A DNA stretch of 64,000 nucleotides from positions 3,410,001-3,474,000 of the forward strand of contig NZ_JACCAA010000001.1 in NCBI RefSeq assembly GCF_013408415.1. The letters run 5' to 3'. The translations under genes and the position numbers were made by a program. The DNA comes from Nocardioides daedukensis. Lineage in GTDB: Bacteria > Actinomycetota > Actinomycetes > Propionibacteriales > Nocardioidaceae. Shown here in pieces: positions 41,912-48,955 of the stretch. Below the pieces are notes generated by a model, which did not search any database, was not told where the DNA came from, and saw only the letters and a list, made by a program, of their open reading frames with translations. Every line of letters starts with the position of its first letter. Within the stretch, counting starts at the first letter, position 1.

Positions 41912-43048
41912 TCAGGCGCGCTCGGCGAACCAGCTCCGCTTCATCGTGAACACCCAGCGCCGCAACGGGTGCTCGGTCACCGACCAGAAGGCTCCGCCGT
42001 CGGTGCCCGAGGGCCAATAGCTCAGGTCCTCGCAACCGATCGGTGTCGCCCACCTGAATCGGCGGAACCTGGCAGCCGCCCCGGGCGCCACATGTCCGAC
42101 GTACACGCTGCCGGGCAGGAACGGGCCGTTGGAGGTGGTGATGTGGAAGGTGTCCTCGACCACCGCGATGCCCTGCATCCCCATGATCCCGGGGTCCGCG
42201 AGCATCGCCGGGCCGCTGTGTCCGTCGCCGCCGATCACCAGGTGCATGCTCTCGGGGTCCATCGCGAACCGCGCCAGCCGGGTGGAGGAGGTGCCGCGGC
42301 CATATTCGCCGACAACGAGCTGCGGACTCGGCCCGCTGCGGTCGATGGACATGAACGAGTAGCGCAGCCGGCCCAAGCCCTCGTCGGTGTCGGCCCGGTA
42401 GGAGAAGCGGACCGGCAGGACATAGCGATAGCCGAAGGTGGAGACCTTCTCGTCGCTGTCGGCGCCCGGATAGGTGAGCAGCCCGCGGTCGCGGATCCCG
42501 TGGTCGTCGGGAATCCGGAGGATGTCGTCGACCCGGCAGGTCATGAAGCCCTTGCCCGTCGCGGCGATGTGCAGGTAGGGACCGGCCCAGACGATGCCGC
42601 CGGCATGCACCTTCAACGGCTTGAGACTCATCCGGCCGTCCTTGTCGCGGACCGGGACCACCAGCAGGACGTGGCGATAGCGCAGCGTGTCGAGGTCCAC
42701 GAAGGTCAGCCGTGAACCCTTGTTGATCCCGTCGACCTTCTTGGAATACCAGGTGACCACGGCCAGGCGGCGCTGGTCGCCGTCGGCGCCGAACGCGTCG
42801 GCCGACGTGGTGATCCCCTGTGGCCACCAGCGCTTGGTGAGGGTGTCGGACCGCTCCCAGCGAAACGCCCGGTCGACCGCACGGCCCAGGGCCCAGGCAC
42901 TGCGGCGAGCCTTCCGGTTCAGGTCCGCCAGCAGTACGTCGAGACCCGCGCGGCCACCGAGCCGCTCGGCCAGCTCATCGATCTCGTCGCTGTTCTCCTC
43001 GGTGCGACGCAGGCGGAAGCCGGGCACGAAGGTGTGGGGCGAGGACAT
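41912..43048 (-). CDS. 378-aa protein of unknown function
   Basis: The N-terminal 90 residues are charged and helical (EENSDEIDELAERLGGRAGLDVLLADLNRKARRS split by turns). The rest is beta-rich with propeller-like repeats ending in hydrophobic strands (HAGGIVWAGPYLHIAAT, YSFMSIDRSGPSPQLVVGEY, MQGIAVVEDTFHITTS). There is no signal peptide or membrane helix. I do not recognise a family. Start 43048 is supported by TATGGT at leaderless spacing. The longer frame to 44191 is antisense to mshB and was dropped. Confidence 0.75.
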   Translation of the reverse strand: MSSPHTFVPGFRLRRTEENSDEIDELAERLGGRAGLDVLLADLNRKARRSAWALGRAVDRAFRWERSDTLTKRWWPQGITTSADAFGADGDQRRLAVVTWYSKKVDGINKGSRLTFVDLDTLRYRHVLLVVPVRDKDGRMSLKPLKVHAGGIVWAGPYLHIAATGKGFMTCRVDDILRIPDDHGIRDRGLLTYPGADSDEKVSTFGYRYVLPVRFSYRADTDEGLGRLRYSFMSIDRSGPSPQLVVGEYGRGTSSTRLARFAMDPESMHLVIGGDGHSGPAMLADPGIMGMQGIAVVEDTFHITTSNGPFLPGSVYVGHVAPGAAARFRRFRWATPIGCEDLSYWPSGTDGGAFWSVTEHPLRRWVFTMKRSWFAERA

Positions 43049-43055
43049 GGGTTCA

Positions 43056-43061
43056 ACCATA
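43056..43061 (-). promoter_or_regulatory. putative -10 element (TATGGT)
   Basis: Reverse-strand TATGGT is 7 nt before ATG 43048. Confidence 0.45.
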
Positions 43062-43069
43062 GGAGGGGA

Positions 43070-43075
43070 GATAAT
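43070..43075 (+). promoter_or_regulatory. putative -10 element (GATAAT)
   Basis: GATAAT, one of the best consensus matches in the window, is 6 nt before GTG 43082. The opposing -10 is 8 bp away. Confidence 0.5.
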
Positions 43076-43081
43076 GAAACG

Positions 43082-43360
43082 GTGAGAGGCATCTTCTTCA
43101 GCGACGACGACGCGGGCGCGGTCGTGGCCAAGCTGACCAGCCAGGGTTGGGAGGCATCCGTCGTCCGGGAGCGACTGGCCGGTGAGGACGACGACGAGGA
43201 CCACCCGTGGGCGGTGGTGACCGACGCGCCCGACATCGTCTTCGAGGTGATCGTCGACCAACACGACGGCTGGCTCGACGCCGAGGAGCCGGAGCCGGCG
43301 ACACCTCCAGCGCCTCTCGACCTGCCCACGGCCCCCAAGCGGATCAAGCGCCCGCACTAG
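43082..43360 (+). CDS. 92-aa acidic protein of unknown function
   Basis: This small protein has a predicted alpha/beta start (GIFFSDDDAGAVVAKLTSQG), an acidic loop (AGEDDDEDHP), a short hydrophobic strand pair and a Pro-rich basic tail. It looks like a small ferredoxin-like fold. GTG 43082 is set by the GATAAT element; the upstream in-frame ATG 43034 lies before that element. Its TAG stop forms part of the mshB -10. Confidence 0.65.
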   Translation: MRGIFFSDDDAGAVVAKLTSQGWEASVVRERLAGEDDDEDHPWAVVTDAPDIVFEVIVDQHDGWLDAEEPEPATPPAPLDLPTAPKRIKRPH

Positions 43361-43363
43361 TCT
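43358..43363 (+). promoter_or_regulatory. putative -10 element for mshB (TAGTCT), embedded in a stop codon
   Basis: TAGTCT is 6 nt before ATG 43370, and its TAG is the stop of the preceding small gene. Confidence 0.45.
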
Positions 43364-43369
43364 TGGGCC

Positions 43370-44290
43370 ATGACCGCTGAGCCCCTTGCCACGCACCGTC
43401 TCCTGCTCGTCCACGCCCACCCGGACGACGAGTCCATCGGCCAGGGCGCCACGATGGCGAAATATGTTGCCGAGGGACGCGGCGTCACCCTGGTCACCTG
43501 CACCGCGGGCGAGATGGGGGAGATCCTGGTCCCCGAGCTGGAGCACCTCGCGGCCGACAAGGACGACAAGCTCGGCGAGCACCGCAAGGGTGAGCTCGCC
43601 AAGGCGATGGAGACGCTCGGTGTCACCGACCACCGCTTCCTCGGCGGCTTCGGGACCTACCGCGACTCGGGGATGAAGTGGCACGCGGACGGGCACGCGG
43701 TCGCTGCCGACACGCTGCACGAGAACGCCTTCTGGCACGCCGACCTGACCGAGGCCGCCAACCACCTGGTCACCGTGATCCGCGAGGTCCGGCCCCAGGT
43801 GCTGGTCACCTATGACCAGTTCGGCGGCTACGGCCACCCCGATCACATCCAGGCCCACCGGGTGGCGATGTACGCCGCCCAGCTCGCCGCCGTGCCTTCC
43901 TACCGCCTCGACCTGGGCGAGCCCTGGGAGATCGCCAAGATCTATTGGGGCGCGATGAGTGAGACCCGGATGCGCGACAGCCTCCGCGCGATCCGCGCGA
44001 CCGGAGACACCACCACCTTCGAGGGGATGGACCCCGACGGTGAGATGGGTCCGTTCGTCACCCCCGACGACCAGCTGGCCGCGCGCGTCGACGCCACCGA
44101 ATACGTCGACGTGAAGATGGCCGCGTTGAGGGCCCACCGCACCCAGATCGAGGAGGACGGGTTCTTCTTCAGCGGCGCGGAGAGCGGGCACGCCTTCTGG
44201 GGCGACGAATACTTCCGGCTCGCCAAGGGCACGCAGGGCCCGGTCGGTGACGACGGCCTCGAGAACGACCTGTTCGCCGGCCTGGCATGA
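43370..44290 (+). CDS. mshB: N-acetyl-1-D-myo-inositol-2-amino-2-deoxy-glucopyranoside deacetylase
   Basis: This 306-aa zinc deacetylase of the PIG-L/LmbE fold has HAHPDDES (zinc ligands), TYDQFGGYGHPDHIQAH (third ligand and catalytic region) and GFGTYRDSGM, as in MshB. It deacetylates GlcNAc-Ins in mycothiol synthesis. The homologous Mca would act on mycothiol conjugates; length and next-door context favour MshB. Its stop overlaps the next ATG. Confidence 0.9.
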   Translation: MTAEPLATHRLLLVHAHPDDESIGQGATMAKYVAEGRGVTLVTCTAGEMGEILVPELEHLAADKDDKLGEHRKGELAKAMETLGVTDHRFLGGFGTYRDSGMKWHADGHAVAADTLHENAFWHADLTEAANHLVTVIREVRPQVLVTYDQFGGYGHPDHIQAHRVAMYAAQLAAVPSYRLDLGEPWEIAKIYWGAMSETRMRDSLRAIRATGDTTTFEGMDPDGEMGPFVTPDDQLAARVDATEYVDVKMAALRAHRTQIEEDGFFFSGAESGHAFWGDEYFRLAKGTQGPVGDDGLENDLFAGLA

Positions 44291-44694
44291 TGCCCCAGAC
44301 CGGCCTGATGCCCCGGACCGGCCTGCTCCCGCTGAGGGGGCCGCTCCTGGCGCTGGCTGCCCTGGCCTGCTGCGTGGTGGGGGTGATCACCGGGGTGGCC
44401 TCGGTCGCGGTGCACGAGAAGAACTGGCTGCTGTTCCTGCTGGCGCTCGCTGCGCCGCTCAGCTGCGCGCTCGCGCTGCGACCCGGATGGCTGCGCTGCG
44501 GGTTTGTCGCCGGATGGGTCGCGTTGCTCTTCGTGGCGCTCCAGACCAGGCCGGAGGGTGACTACGTGGTGATGTCGAGCCCGCGAGGTTATCTGCTGCT
44601 GGCTGGCGCGCTGGTGTTGATCGTCCTGGCCGTGGTGACCCTTCCGCGTCCGGGGCGAGCCGCCGAATCGGAGCCTGAGAAGCGCCCAACCTAG
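44287..44694 (+). CDS. small membrane protein coupled to mshB (DUF6113-like)
   Basis: This 135-aa protein has four hydrophobic helices and a short charged tail. It is coupled to mshB by ATGA. Size and placement resemble small actinobacterial membrane proteins next to mshB (DUF6113 group). No function is known. Its stop TAG lies within the VanW-gene -10 element. Confidence 0.65.
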   Translation: MMPQTGLMPRTGLLPLRGPLLALAALACCVVGVITGVASVAVHEKNWLLFLLALAAPLSCALALRPGWLRCGFVAGWVALLFVALQTRPEGDYVVMSSPRGYLLLAGALVLIVLAVVTLPRPGRAAESEPEKRPT

Positions 44695-44697
44695 GAT
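44692..44697 (+). promoter_or_regulatory. putative -10 element (TAGGAT) for the VanW gene
   Basis: TAGGAT is 7 nt before GTG 44705 and overlaps a competing ATG (44696). Its TAG is also the stop of the upstream gene. Confidence 0.5.
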
Positions 44698-44704
44698 GTC
44701 GCTC

Positions 44705-46408
44705 GTGAAGAAGCCCTCATCGGAGAGCAACGGCGGCCGCGTGGTCATCCTGACTGTGCTCGGCCTCCTCGTACTGGTTGCCGTCGGCTATGCCGCGGCC
44801 TATGCCGGGGCGGGGGCGAAGGTGCCGCGCGCCACGACCGTTGCGGGCATCGATATCGGCGGCAAGGAACGCGGCGACGCGATTGCCGCGCTCGAGAAGG
44901 GACTGGCCGAGCGCGACTCGATCCAGGTCACGGTCGACGGCAAGGCCGCGTCTGCGATCGGTGCCGAGAAGGCCGGGATCACCGTCGACACCGCGGCAAC
45001 GGTGGAGCAGGCAGGCAGCGGCAAGAGCTGGTCGCCGTCGCGGCTGTGGAACTACTACACCGGCGGCGACGAGGTTGAGCCCGTCATCGACGTCGACGAG
45101 GACGCTCTCTCCGCTGCCCTCGATGAGCTGAACAAGAAGGTCGGCACCGAGCCCAAGGAGGGCCGGGTCGCCTTCCGCCGCGGCGAGGCCGTCACCATCG
45201 CCGGCAAGTCCGGGGAGGGTGTCGACCCGGACGCCGCACGGGATGCACTGGTCCGGGCAGCCGTGTGGGGCGAGAGCGCCGAGCTCGAGCTCGTCGAGAT
45301 CAAGCCCGAGATCGACGAGACCGACGTGCAGGACGCCCTCAACGAGTTCGCCAACCCGGCCACCTCGGGTCCGGTCACGCTGGTCTTCGACAAGCACAAG
45401 GTGGTGCTGACCCCTGAGGAGTTCACCCCGGTCCTGTCCATGAAGGCCGCGGACGGGAAGCTCGCGCCCGAGCTGGACGAGAAGAAGCTCTCGAAGCTGG
45501 TCCGGTCCAAGTTCGCCGAGGACATGGGCCAGCCGGTCGACGCGACCGTCAAGCTGGTCGACGGCAAGCCCAAGGTGATCCCCGGCAAGCCCGGCGTGGA
45601 CTATGACCAGAAGGACATCAACGAGGCGTTCCTCGCCCTGGTGAGCAAGGAGTCCGGCCGACAGGTCAAGGTCCCCTCGAAGGTCGTCAAGCCCAAGTTC
45701 ACCACCGCCGACGCCAAGAAGCTGGGGATCGTCGAGGAGGTCTCGAGCTTCTCCACCTACTATCCCCATGCCGAATATCGCAACGTGAACCTCGGCCGTG
45801 CCGGGGAGCTGATCGACGGAACCGTGCTGAAGCCCGGAGAGACCTTCTCCCTCAACGACATCGTCGGGGAGCGGACTGCCGCGAACGGGTTCGTCGAGGG
45901 TTACATCATCTCCAACGGGATCCTGAAGAAGGACTACGGCGGTGGCGTCTCCCAGATGGCCACCACGGTGTTCAATGCGATGTTCTTCGCCGGCTACGAG
46001 GACGTCGAGCACCGGCCGCACTCGTTCTACATCGACCGCTACCCGGTCGGCCGCGAGGCCACCGTGGTGTGGGGAGCGTTGGACCTCGCGTTCAAGAACG
46101 ACACCGAGCACGGTGTGCTCATCGACGTCGAGGTCAACAAGAGTGGCCCCGGCGGGCAGGGCGAGGTCAAGGTGACGATGTATTCCACCGAGGTCTGGGA
46201 CATCACCAGCTCCACCGGCGACCGCTACAACTTCACCTCGCCCAAGACCCGCGAGCTGACCACCGACGACTGCGAGCCCAACGCGGGGTATGGCGGCTTC
46301 GACATCGACGTGTGGCGCTACTTCCACAAGCCCGGCTCGTCGAAGGTGGAGAAGAGCGAGAAGTTCCACACCACCTACACGCCGTCCGACAAGGTCGTCT
46401 GCAAGTAG
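44705..46408 (+). CDS. VanW-family cell-envelope protein
   Basis: This 567-aa protein has a single N-terminal membrane helix (about 11-34), a long extracytoplasmic region with at least two peptidoglycan-binding-4-like (PG_binding_4) segments, and a C-terminal VanW domain (about 350-490: FSTYYPHAEYRNVNLGRA, LKPGETFSLNDIVGERT, GGGVSQMATTVFNAMFFAG). VanW proteins are envelope-associated, with unknown chemistry. The leaderless GTG 44705 is preferred to ATG 44696, which lies inside the -10. Confidence 0.88.
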   Translation: MKKPSSESNGGRVVILTVLGLLVLVAVGYAAAYAGAGAKVPRATTVAGIDIGGKERGDAIAALEKGLAERDSIQVTVDGKAASAIGAEKAGITVDTAATVEQAGSGKSWSPSRLWNYYTGGDEVEPVIDVDEDALSAALDELNKKVGTEPKEGRVAFRRGEAVTIAGKSGEGVDPDAARDALVRAAVWGESAELELVEIKPEIDETDVQDALNEFANPATSGPVTLVFDKHKVVLTPEEFTPVLSMKAADGKLAPELDEKKLSKLVRSKFAEDMGQPVDATVKLVDGKPKVIPGKPGVDYDQKDINEAFLALVSKESGRQVKVPSKVVKPKFTTADAKKLGIVEEVSSFSTYYPHAEYRNVNLGRAGELIDGTVLKPGETFSLNDIVGERTAANGFVEGYIISNGILKKDYGGGVSQMATTVFNAMFFAGYEDVEHRPHSFYIDRYPVGREATVVWGALDLAFKNDTEHGVLIDVEVNKSGPGGQGEVKVTMYSTEVWDITSSTGDRYNFTSPKTRELTTDDCEPNAGYGGFDIDVWRYFHKPGSSKVEKSEKFHTTYTPSDKVVCK

Positions 46409-46410
46409 CT

Positions 46411-47379
46411 TCAGCTGGGCGGGCTCAGGTAGGCGAGTGAGTGGTGGGTGCTGAACCCGAGCGACTCATAGAGCGCCAGCGCGGGGGCGTTGTCCACCTC
46501 GACATGGAGCCACAGCGTGGTCACTCCCTGCTCGGCTGCCCGGTCGACCAGCTCGGCGATCATCCGGCGGGCGACACCGCGGCGCCGCAGCTGGGGTACG
46601 ACGCCGAAGGCGTGGATGCCCATCCAGTCCCCGGAGATCCCGGCGCGGGCGCTGGCCATCACCTCGCCGTCCACCGTGATGGTCAGCTCGAGCCGCGGGC
46701 CGTCCTCGGTGATCTGCATGCCGTCGACGTCGCCCTCGGGGTCGTCGGTGGGGCCCCAGGTTGTCACGGTGCGCAGCAGGCGCGCGGTCCGCGACAGCGA
46801 AGCGATCTGGAAGTGTGCGCTGCCGCCCTCGACCACCGACCAGCCGGCGGCCAGGAAGTGGGCCTCGACAGCCGAGTCGGTCTCCACCTGGAGCAACACG
46901 GCGCGATCGCGAGAGGCATAGAACGCGCGCACCTCCTGCTCGGCCTCGGCCAGGGATGATCCCGGGTCGCCCATGGCCAGGCAGGAGTTGGCCCGTTTGA
47001 GCAACCGGCCGACCGGAGCCGGGTCACTGCGCAGCTCCCAGTCGCCCAAGGAACGCCGCTCGACGTGGGGCCACAGCACCAGGGCGTGGCCCTCCGCCTC
47101 ACGCGGGGAGACCCGGTGGCGCACCGAGGGGCGCGGGGGGACCGGCTTGCCGGAGACGATCTCGGCGATGGGGATGGCGACCTCGGGGCCGGACTCCGGC
47201 GCGACCACGCAGGTGCCCTCGCCCCACGACGTACAGGTGCCGAGCACGTCGGTGAAGGCCGGGCCGCCGGTGGGTCCGGTCTCACCGGGGACCAGACGGC
47301 GTACGACGACTCGCTGCCCGACCACGTGCGGACCGAGCAAATGCTTGCCCACGACTTGGGAGTCAGGGCGCGAATCCAT
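46411..47379 (-). CDS. GNAT-family N-acetyltransferase (Rv0428c-like)
   Basis: This 322-aa protein has an N-terminal SH3-like region (QRVVVRRLVPGETG, TDVLGTC) and a C-terminal GNAT domain (VMASARAGISGDWMGIHAFGVVPQLRRRGVARRMI cut by the acetyl-CoA loop, and DNAPALALYESLGF). The layout resembles the cg3035/Rv0428c group. The substrate is unknown. ATG 47379 is set by TAGTAT 7 nt upstream; the longer frame to 47766 crosses fdxC antisense. Confidence 0.82.
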   Translation of the reverse strand: MDSRPDSQVVGKHLLGPHVVGQRVVVRRLVPGETGPTGGPAFTDVLGTCTSWGEGTCVVAPESGPEVAIPIAEIVSGKPVPPRPSVRHRVSPREAEGHALVLWPHVERRSLGDWELRSDPAPVGRLLKRANSCLAMGDPGSSLAEAEQEVRAFYASRDRAVLLQVETDSAVEAHFLAAGWSVVEGGSAHFQIASLSRTARLLRTVTTWGPTDDPEGDVDGMQITEDGPRLELTITVDGEVMASARAGISGDWMGIHAFGVVPQLRRRGVARRMIAELVDRAAEQGVTTLWLHVEVDNAPALALYESLGFSTHHSLAYLSPPS

Positions 47380-47386
47380 GCCCGGG

Positions 47387-47392
47387 ATACTA
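47387..47392 (-). promoter_or_regulatory. putative -10 element (TAGTAT) for the acetyltransferase
   Basis: Reverse-strand TAGTAT, 7 nt before ATG 47379. It overlaps by 2 bp the opposing TAGACT, so the two promoters probably cannot fire at once. Confidence 0.45.
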
Positions 47393-47396
47393 GACT
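47391..47396 (+). promoter_or_regulatory. putative -10 element (TAGACT) for fdxC-dapC
   Basis: TAGACT would start a transcript near 47403 with a leader of about 40 nt carrying AGGAGG before GTG 47443. Unlike most neighbours, this gene has a normal ribosome site. Confidence 0.45.
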
Positions 47397-47442
47397 GTGC
47401 CGCAGCAACCCGCTCTGTAGTGCAAGTCCTCAGGAGGAACTG

Positions 47443-47769
47443 GTGACCTACGTCATCGCCCAGCCGTGTGTCGACGTCAAGGACCGCGCATGTGTCGACG
47501 AGTGTCCGGTCGACTGCATCTACGAGGGCAAGCGGATGCTCTACATCCACCCCGACGAGTGCGTCGACTGCGGTGCCTGCGAGCCGGTCTGCCCCGTTGA
47601 GGCGATCTTCTACGAGGACGACACCCCGGAGCAGTGGAAGGACTACTACGACGCCAACGTGAAGTTCTTCGACGACCTCGGTTCCCCCGGCGGCGCGGCC
47701 AAGATGGGTGAGATCGACAAGGACCACCCGTTCATCGCTGCTCTCGAGCCGCAGAACCAGGACCACTGA
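47443..47769 (+). CDS. fdxC: seven-iron ferredoxin
   Basis: This 108-aa protein has Cys9, Cys17, Cys21 and Cys25 (3Fe-4S/4Fe-4S binding) and CVDCGACEPVCP (Cys40, 43, 46, 50), the pattern of actinobacterial 7Fe ferredoxins. It is an electron carrier for oxidoreductases or P450s. AGGAGG precedes the GTG start. The order fdxC-dapC matches Rv1177-Rv1178. Confidence 0.95.
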   Translation: MTYVIAQPCVDVKDRACVDECPVDCIYEGKRMLYIHPDECVDCGACEPVCPVEAIFYEDDTPEQWKDYYDANVKFFDDLGSPGGAAKMGEIDKDHPFIAALEPQNQDH

Positions 47770-47777
47770 TCCCTCAC

Positions 47778-48878
47778 GTGGGCACGGTCTCGGCCAAGCT
47801 GCCTGACTTCCCCTGGGACCACCTGGTCCCGTTCGCCGACAGGGCGCGTGCGCATGTCGACGGCATCGTCGACCTCTCGGTCGGCACGCCCGTCGACCCG
47901 ACGCCTGCCGTCGCGCAGGAGGCGTTGACCGCTGCTGCGGACAACCCCGGTTATCCGGTCACGATCGGCAAGGTCGAGACGCGGCAGGCCGCTCTCGACT
48001 GGATGGAGCGCCGCCTCGGCGTCAGGGGTCTCGGCCTCGACGCCGTGCTGCCGGTGATCGGTTCCAAGGAGCTGATCGCCAGCCTGGCGCTGCACCTGGG
48101 CGTCGGTGCGCGAGACCTGGTGGTCCATCCGCGCCTTGCCTATCCGACCTATGAGGTCGGTGCGGCGCTGGCGGGGGCCCGTTCGCTCGCCGCGGACTCG
48201 CTCACCTCGATCGGCCCCGAGGTGCCCAAGATCCTCTGGATCAACTCGCCGTCGAACCCGACCGGCAAGGTGCTGCCGATCGACCACCTGAAGAAGGTCG
48301 TCGACTGGTGCCGTGACCGGGGCACGATCCTGGTCTCCGACGAGTGCTACATCGAGATGGCGTGGGACGCCGAGAAGCAGCCGATCTCGGTGCTGCACCC
48401 GGACGTCTGCGGCGGCAGCAGCGAGGGCATCCTGACCGTGCACTCGCTCTCCAAGCGCTCCAACCTGGCCGGCTACCGCTGCGCCTTCGTCGCCGGCGAC
48501 CCGGCGCTGGTCGGCGAGCTGTTGGCCGTGCGCAAGAACCTGGGCCTGCAGATGCCCGGCCCCCAGCAGATCGCCATGGTCGCTGCGCTCGACGACGACG
48601 AGCACGTCGCCCAGCAGCACGCGCGCTATGCGGCTCGGCGGGCGAAGCTCCGCGAGGCGCTGGAACGCAACGGCTTCCGCATCGACGACTCCGAGGGATC
48701 GCTCTATCTCTGGGCGACCCGCGAGGAGGACTGCTGGAAGACCGTCTCCGACCTGGCCGACCTCGGGATCCTGGTGGCTCCGGGCGCGTTCTACGGCGCT
48801 GCCGGGCACCAGCACGTGCGGGTGGCCTTCACCGCCACCGACGAGCGGGTGGACGCAGCCCTCTCGCGCCTGGCCTGA
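47778..48878 (+). CDS. dapC: N-succinyldiaminopimelate aminotransferase
   Basis: This 366-aa class I/II aminotransferase has PGYPVTIG, GSKELIASLALHLG, WINSPSNPTGKV, VSDECYIEM and SLSKRSNLAGYR, with Lys as the PLP anchor. It makes N-succinyl-LL-DAP in the succinylase branch of lysine/meso-DAP synthesis, feeding DapE (59747). The GTG start is 8 bp after fdxC in the same operon. Confidence 0.93.
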   Translation: MGTVSAKLPDFPWDHLVPFADRARAHVDGIVDLSVGTPVDPTPAVAQEALTAAADNPGYPVTIGKVETRQAALDWMERRLGVRGLGLDAVLPVIGSKELIASLALHLGVGARDLVVHPRLAYPTYEVGAALAGARSLAADSLTSIGPEVPKILWINSPSNPTGKVLPIDHLKKVVDWCRDRGTILVSDECYIEMAWDAEKQPISVLHPDVCGGSSEGILTVHSLSKRSNLAGYRCAFVAGDPALVGELLAVRKNLGLQMPGPQQIAMVAALDDDEHVAQQHARYAARRAKLREALERNGFRIDDSEGSLYLWATREEDCWKTVSDLADLGILVAPGAFYGAAGHQHVRVAFTATDERVDAALSRLA

Positions 48879-48943
48879 TCCACCGCAGTTTCGGGCAGTC
48901 CCGATCAGCGGGGCAACCACGGTGAGTCCCGGCGTCGCAGTTC

Positions 48944-48949
48944 TACGGT
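48944..48949 (+). promoter_or_regulatory. putative -10 element (TACGGT)
   Basis: TACGGT lies 6 nt before GTG 48956. Confidence 0.4.
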
Positions 48950-48955
48950 GGCGCG

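Noticed and set aside
41912..44191. 759-aa reverse frame
   Set aside because: The portion beyond 43048 is antisense to mshB and the 92-aa gene. A strong promoter supports the shorter gene.
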